Shown here one piece after another: positions 34,616 to 38,074 of a DNA stretch of 38,074 bases. Source of the stretch: a virus; the IMG/VR virus record IMGVR_UViG_3300042922_000487, positions 1-38,074 of that record. One strand, written 5' to 3'. Numbering within the stretch: the first letter of the stretch is position 1; every line of letters starts with the position of its first letter. Under the pieces are notes generated by a model that saw only the letters and a program-made list of their open reading frames with translations, searched no databases and was not told the DNA's origin. The position numbers and the translations under genes are program-made.

Positions 34616-35494
34616 TCAGCGGGTACCAGCGAATCGGAGCGCGCCCGAGAGCGCATCCTGCGGGACGCCGGCCCACTGGTTGTCCCCCGCGCCGGAAGTC
34701 ACACCGATGCCGTGGCTTGGGTTGTCTCGCAGGAAGTTCCCCCAATGAGCCGGGAGCGCAACCCACCCTGAGCGTTGATTCAGTGGGACGGTGGAACCAA
34801 TCGAGGGCGCACCACCTGGCCTGGATGCGTGCGGATGGAGACCCACGAACGCCGCCCCGACTGCCCGCCACGGAGGCGGTAGGTAGAGTTCGATCGTTGA
34901 GACATTCGCGCCAGCAAGACCGGCGAGCGTGTTGTGGTAGAACCATGCACCAGCGTTATTGTTGCTGGCGCGCACATCGCCCGAGCCCCACCAGTTTCCG
35001 TTCGGGAAGTCATATTTGCCCGAACCGCGAGCTTGGATGAGCAGTCCGGAGAATTGCGTCACTGGGGGCTGCGCGGGTGCGGTTTCCTCTTCCTCCACCG
35101 AGCTCGCCTGCTCGCCGAGTATGAATCCAGACTCCCAGTTGATGACCACCTGATCTGTGGGCAACGGTGAGTACGGGGCCATCACTGGAAGGTTGTAACT
35201 TTGCCCGTCCACAGAAACCAGTGCCCGCGTATTCGACTCGAGGGCCTCAAGAACCTCACCGCGCGGAGTGAGCACCCTGGCGGGACCAACTACACGCATC
35301 GCCCCGTTCACGGTTTCCACCCGAACCGGCATACCCGGCACGGGGGGCGCCCAACCGTCACAGCGAACATCAACAGTGGAACCCTGCACGTTCACTCGAG
35401 CCAGACCATCGGCCATCGCCACAAAAACACCCGTAACCGAAGACACGCGCGGGGTATCGGCAAACTTCCGGTTCAACGCGTCCATCGGGTTCAT
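34616..35494 (-). CDS. Minor tail protein (292 aa)
   Basis: ATG 35494 overlaps the previous stop. N-terminal 100 residues form a beta-rich domain (VTGVFVAMADGLARVNVQGS, VDVRCDGWAPPVPGMPVRVE) that looks like an OB-fold hub, and the C-terminal half (SGKYDFPNGNWWGSGDVRAS, SGWVALPAHWGNFLRDNP) looks like a carbohydrate-binding jelly-roll. Expected at the tail tip. Assignment by context. Confidence 0.62.
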   Translation of the reverse strand: MNPMDALNRKFADTPRVSSVTGVFVAMADGLARVNVQGSTVDVRCDGWAPPVPGMPVRVETVNGAMRVVGPARVLTPRGEVLEALESNTRALVSVDGQSYNLPVMAPYSPLPTDQVVINWESGFILGEQASSVEEEETAPAQPPVTQFSGLLIQARGSGKYDFPNGNWWGSGDVRASNNNAGAWFYHNTLAGLAGANVSTIELYLPPPWRAVGAAFVGLHPHASRPGGAPSIGSTVPLNQRSGWVALPAHWGNFLRDNPSHGIGVTSGAGDNQWAGVPQDALSGALRFAGTR

Positions 35495-36699
35495 GACAGA
35501 TTCCTCCGCGTTCGAACGGTCACCGTCATCGCTTCCGAATCGGACTCGTCTACCCGCTGCACCACACCTTCGACACCCGCACCTTCGACGACACAGTGGT
35601 CGCCTAGCTCAACAAGCGGGTTGTAGACGCACGTCACAACAACGTCAACTTCCTGCGACGTGTACAACGCACCCACCGACGCAACCGCAGCATCCGCCGA
35701 AGCTTTCGTTCGCACCATGTCGGACTTGTGGTAGCGGACAAACTCACGACCCATGGCTTCCGGGGAGAGGTCCCCCGACGCCACCCACTCCGAACGGATC
35801 GGGGTTCCGCCTTCCGCCTCATAGTCACCAACGACCACGTTGTAGAACCCGTCGAGCGTCAGTTCAGCAGTGATGTCAATGACAGTCCCGTGCTCGCCTA
35901 GGCTGAGCGTGACCGTGTCGGTTGAGTTGTCCGCGAGCATCCACTGTCCGAAGGAATTCACTACCGGGAGACCACCGAGCCGTCGGGCGCATTCCTGCAC
36001 CGCATCCAACCTGGACCCCTGCTCAGCAGGCCACACACCCGCCGGCAGATCGGTGTCGTCATCCTCGCGGAGCACCGGGAGCAGACCGACAGCCTGCCAC
36101 TCATCCCATGCCGATGTCAGACTTGTACGTGGGGACCGGAACGATGCACCCAGCACACGCCCGTCCAGCGACTCAACCTCGACGTCAAGAATCGACGCCA
36201 CGACAATCTCGTATCCGTCTCGCCCTGGCGAAAGGTAGATCCCGCCATCACCAGGAACGAGATCATTCGACGGAACAAGAACGTCACTGGGCACGATCGC
36301 GTCAGTGACCTCGGCGCTACGCGGCGCGTACCCGACCGTCGCAACAATGTCCTCCGCATGCGGAACCGCCACCACATCGAACAGGCCGAGCTGCACCCGC
36401 TCCTCAAACCCACCCGCGATGATGACTTCCGTCAACACCAGGGTCGCCTTGAACGGCGACAGGACGCCACGGGTCCCTTCCGGCACCCACGACTCGCCCC
36501 GCACCGACTGGTGAACGAACCGCAACTCCCCCGTCGTCTTAGGGTCACGCCCCAAGTCCCCCGTAAGACTCCACGACTCCACCCGAACGTCCTGTGCAAC
36601 ACGATCCGTGCCATGCAGAATGTCGACGCTCAAATACCTCGAGAACGAACCCGAGAGGACCGTGTCAAGACCCGGAGATGAGTTCCGCGCCATCGGCAC
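35491..36699 (-). CDS. Minor tail protein / baseplate hub-like (402 aa)
   Basis: ATG 36699. Begins GLDTVLSGSFSRYLSVDILH and DVRVESWSLTGDLGRDPKTT, with later RLDAVQECARRLGGLPVVNS and TVTLSLGEHGTVIDITAE. This is the pattern of siphovirus hub proteins (gp27/Tal-like) in actinophages, which link the distal tail protein to the tip. No lytic motif. Follows the Dit-like gene with a short gap. Confidence 0.72.
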   Translation of the reverse strand: MPMARNSSPGLDTVLSGSFSRYLSVDILHGTDRVAQDVRVESWSLTGDLGRDPKTTGELRFVHQSVRGESWVPEGTRGVLSPFKATLVLTEVIIAGGFEERVQLGLFDVVAVPHAEDIVATVGYAPRSAEVTDAIVPSDVLVPSNDLVPGDGGIYLSPGRDGYEIVVASILDVEVESLDGRVLGASFRSPRTSLTSAWDEWQAVGLLPVLREDDDTDLPAGVWPAEQGSRLDAVQECARRLGGLPVVNSFGQWMLADNSTDTVTLSLGEHGTVIDITAELTLDGFYNVVVGDYEAEGGTPIRSEWVASGDLSPEAMGREFVRYHKSDMVRTKASADAAVASVGALYTSQEVDVVVTCVYNPLVELGDHCVVEGAGVEGVVQRVDESDSEAMTVTVRTRRNLS

Positions 36700-36708
36700 A
36701 CCTCCCGT

Positions 36709-37545
36709 TCACGCCCCAGCAACACCGGCCAGGTCGTATCTGCGATTCACCGCAAGACGGGTGAGATTGTCGTTATTCAGTTCTTCACGCGACGCGTAAT
36801 ACGCGTTCAGATCCATCCGCCTGAGCAGCGGAATGAAGAGGCCGGGCGCTGGCGGTGCCGCCTCGTCGCCCTGCATCCGCTGTCGCGTCCAAGTTCCACC
36901 CCACCCGACGTCTATCCCCTCTTCGGCAATGTCGAAGACACCGAGGAAAAGCGGGGAGTGGACACGTAGGCCGACGTAGTCGAGGCCGAGCCGGATGCAT
37001 ATGACGGGCACCATCGCGTTTCCCTGCGTCCCAAGGAACGCCTGGATCTGGTCGGCGGTGTCGAGATCGTGGCAAGTCACGTCAAAGACGACGCCAGACA
37101 AACCGCGACGTGGCTGTGCGACCGCGATCCCAACTCGGCGCCCACGCGGATACACCACGGCACCGGGGACAGGTCGGGAGAGCACCGCCCCCGCAGTGTC
37201 CATCAGGTCCACCTTCACGGCCCCGCCAGGATTCAACGGGTTATGCATCCAACACCCCGAGAATCCGAGGGTGATTGTGACGGACTCGGAGAACCCCAAC
37301 GAAACCCCATCGTCGTCGAAATACTCGACCCGATAGGTGGCCTGCTGTGCTGGGACCTCGAAATCGATCCACGTACCGGCCCCAGCCACCGCAGCATCGA
37401 TGATCCCACGCACCTGCAACTCGAACCCATTCGAGAGCCGGTACGCCGTCACCGACGCCACGGCAGCGTCAAGGTCCGTCAGCAGCACCTCAACCTTGGG
37501 TGGGTCGGCGGGACCGGCGGTGAGGTCGTTGATTGCCAGCGTCAT
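36709..37545 (-). CDS. Distal tail-like minor tail protein (278 aa)
   Basis: ATG 37545 overlaps the tape-measure stop by four bases. Beta-sandwich N-terminus (PADPPKVEVLLTDLDAAVAS, FDDDGVSLGFSESVTITLGF) and a C-terminal half containing HDLDTADQIQAFLGTQGNAM and WTRQRMQGDEAAPPAP. In tailed actinophages the gene right after the tape measure is the distal tail protein that ends the tube. Confidence 0.72.
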   Translation of the reverse strand: MTLAINDLTAGPADPPKVEVLLTDLDAAVASVTAYRLSNGFELQVRGIIDAAVAGAGTWIDFEVPAQQATYRVEYFDDDGVSLGFSESVTITLGFSGCWMHNPLNPGGAVKVDLMDTAGAVLSRPVPGAVVYPRGRRVGIAVAQPRRGLSGVVFDVTCHDLDTADQIQAFLGTQGNAMVPVICIRLGLDYVGLRVHSPLFLGVFDIAEEGIDVGWGGTWTRQRMQGDEAAPPAPGLFIPLLRRMDLNAYYASREELNNDNLTRLAVNRRYDLAGVAGA

Positions 37546-38074
37546 ATTGTCTGGTTCCTCCCCCGCGCGATCCGCGTCTGTGACCTGTCGTGCTCGTTCA
37601 GGACACCCTTGACGAGACCGGTGAGCCCGTTCCCGAGGTCCAACGTCCCCGAAATGGACACGCCGTCCAGAGAGACAGGGCCAGCGGGTGCGGCTCCACT
37701 GTGGAGTCCGTTTCGGAACGCGTAGACAGCGTGTTGTCCGCCCATCGCTGCCACATCGCCCGCGTCCAGCACGTGCTCACCCGGAGACAACCGCCGCAAC
37801 ACCATGTCGTCGCGAGGCCCACCGGGACCGTAGATAGCGCCACCATCAGCGTTGCCGGGAATGTCGTTCATCGACGGGTTGCCGGTGATCGTGTCGATGC
37901 TGACCGTCTTCCGGGCCGGGATGCGGCTCAACGCAGCGCGAAGGTTCTCGATCTTCTGCTGGGCAGTCTCAACGCCGCTGACAGAGACGAACGTGTCAAT
38001 GTTCCCGGGGATCAACCCAAGGTCATCGGCGTAAGTCTCAGCCGCTTCACCCGTGATCCCGAACTGCCCCAGCA
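37542..38074 (-). CDS. Tape measure protein, C-terminal part, cut by window edge
   Basis: The frame is open to the edge; 176 codons are visible. Near the edge come helical segments (TAQQKIENLRAALSRIPARK), then the hallmark C-terminal module GGAIYGPGGPRDDMVLRRLS, PGEHVLDAGDVAAMGGQHAV, YAFRNGL. This 'SPGEHVLDAGDVAAMGG' end is typical of actinophage tape measures, which set tail length and are injected with the DNA. The N-terminal bulk lies outside the window. Confidence 0.88.
   Translation of the reverse strand, partial: LGQFGITGEAAETYADDLGLIPGNIDTFVSVSGVETAQQKIENLRAALSRIPARKTVSIDTITGNPSMNDIPGNADGGAIYGPGGPRDDMVLRRLSPGEHVLDAGDVAAMGGQHAVYAFRNGLHSGAAPAGPVSLDGVSISGTLDLGNGLTGLVKGVLNEHDRSQTRIARGRNQTI

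Overview
This window is most of the genome of a temperate, long-tailed (siphovirus-type) actinobacteriophage, in the gene order of a circular or packaged phage and not of an integrated prophage. No host chromosomal genes are visible. The right edge cuts into the tape-measure gene and the left edge cuts into the tail-tube gene, so the missing part should be the rest of the tube gene, the tail assembly chaperones and the front of the tape measure. High GC, GTG/TTG starts, four-base start/stop overlaps and protein families typical of actinophages point to an actinobacterial host. No mycolic-ester-cleaving lysin B is seen, which mildly favours a host without a mycolate layer (for example Micrococcales). 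The host genus is inference.

Layout. Nearly all genes read leftward (minus strand). From the right edge: tape-measure C-terminus, distal tail and three minor tail proteins, an M23 endolysin, two holin-like membrane proteins, a beta-helix tailspike and an EpsG/Wzy-like polysaccharide polymerase (38.1-29.5 kb). Next come the plus-strand genes: a small membrane protein, the tyrosine integrase with two small upstream genes, a ribbon-helix-helix (RHH) regulator, and a repressor-like HTH gene that diverges from a Cro-like gene (29.5-25.9 kb). A candidate attP carrying a tRNA-His-like 3' end lies between the RHH gene and int. The early leftward operon (25.9-9 kb) holds an excisionase, a PDDEXK exonuclease, many small proteins, seven HNH/endonuclease VII-type nucleases counting the two next to terminase, a replication initiator with a candidate origin, SSB, a queuosine-precursor-type transporter next to a DpdA-like transglycosylase, an adenine methyltransferase and a stand-alone DEDDy exonuclease. 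Packaging and head genes follow (8.6-0 kb): terminase small and large subunits, portal, MuF-like protein, scaffold, capsid, head-tail connectors and tail tube.

How it may work together. The exonuclease, SSB and initiator suggest host-polymerase-dependent replication with recombination. The transporter plus DpdA, and the Dam-type enzyme, suggest modified phage DNA. The tailspike and the glycan polymerase sit side by side behind a strong terminator, which suggests a receptor-binding and receptor-changing cassette. The most unusual regulation is a 10-bp operator-like motif found five times, in two clusters that bracket RHH gene-attP-int. Two copies lie inside good promoters, and one of those promoters drives a short, apparently non-coding unit behind int. 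A perfect 12-bp hairpin also buries the ribosome binding site of the polymerase gene.
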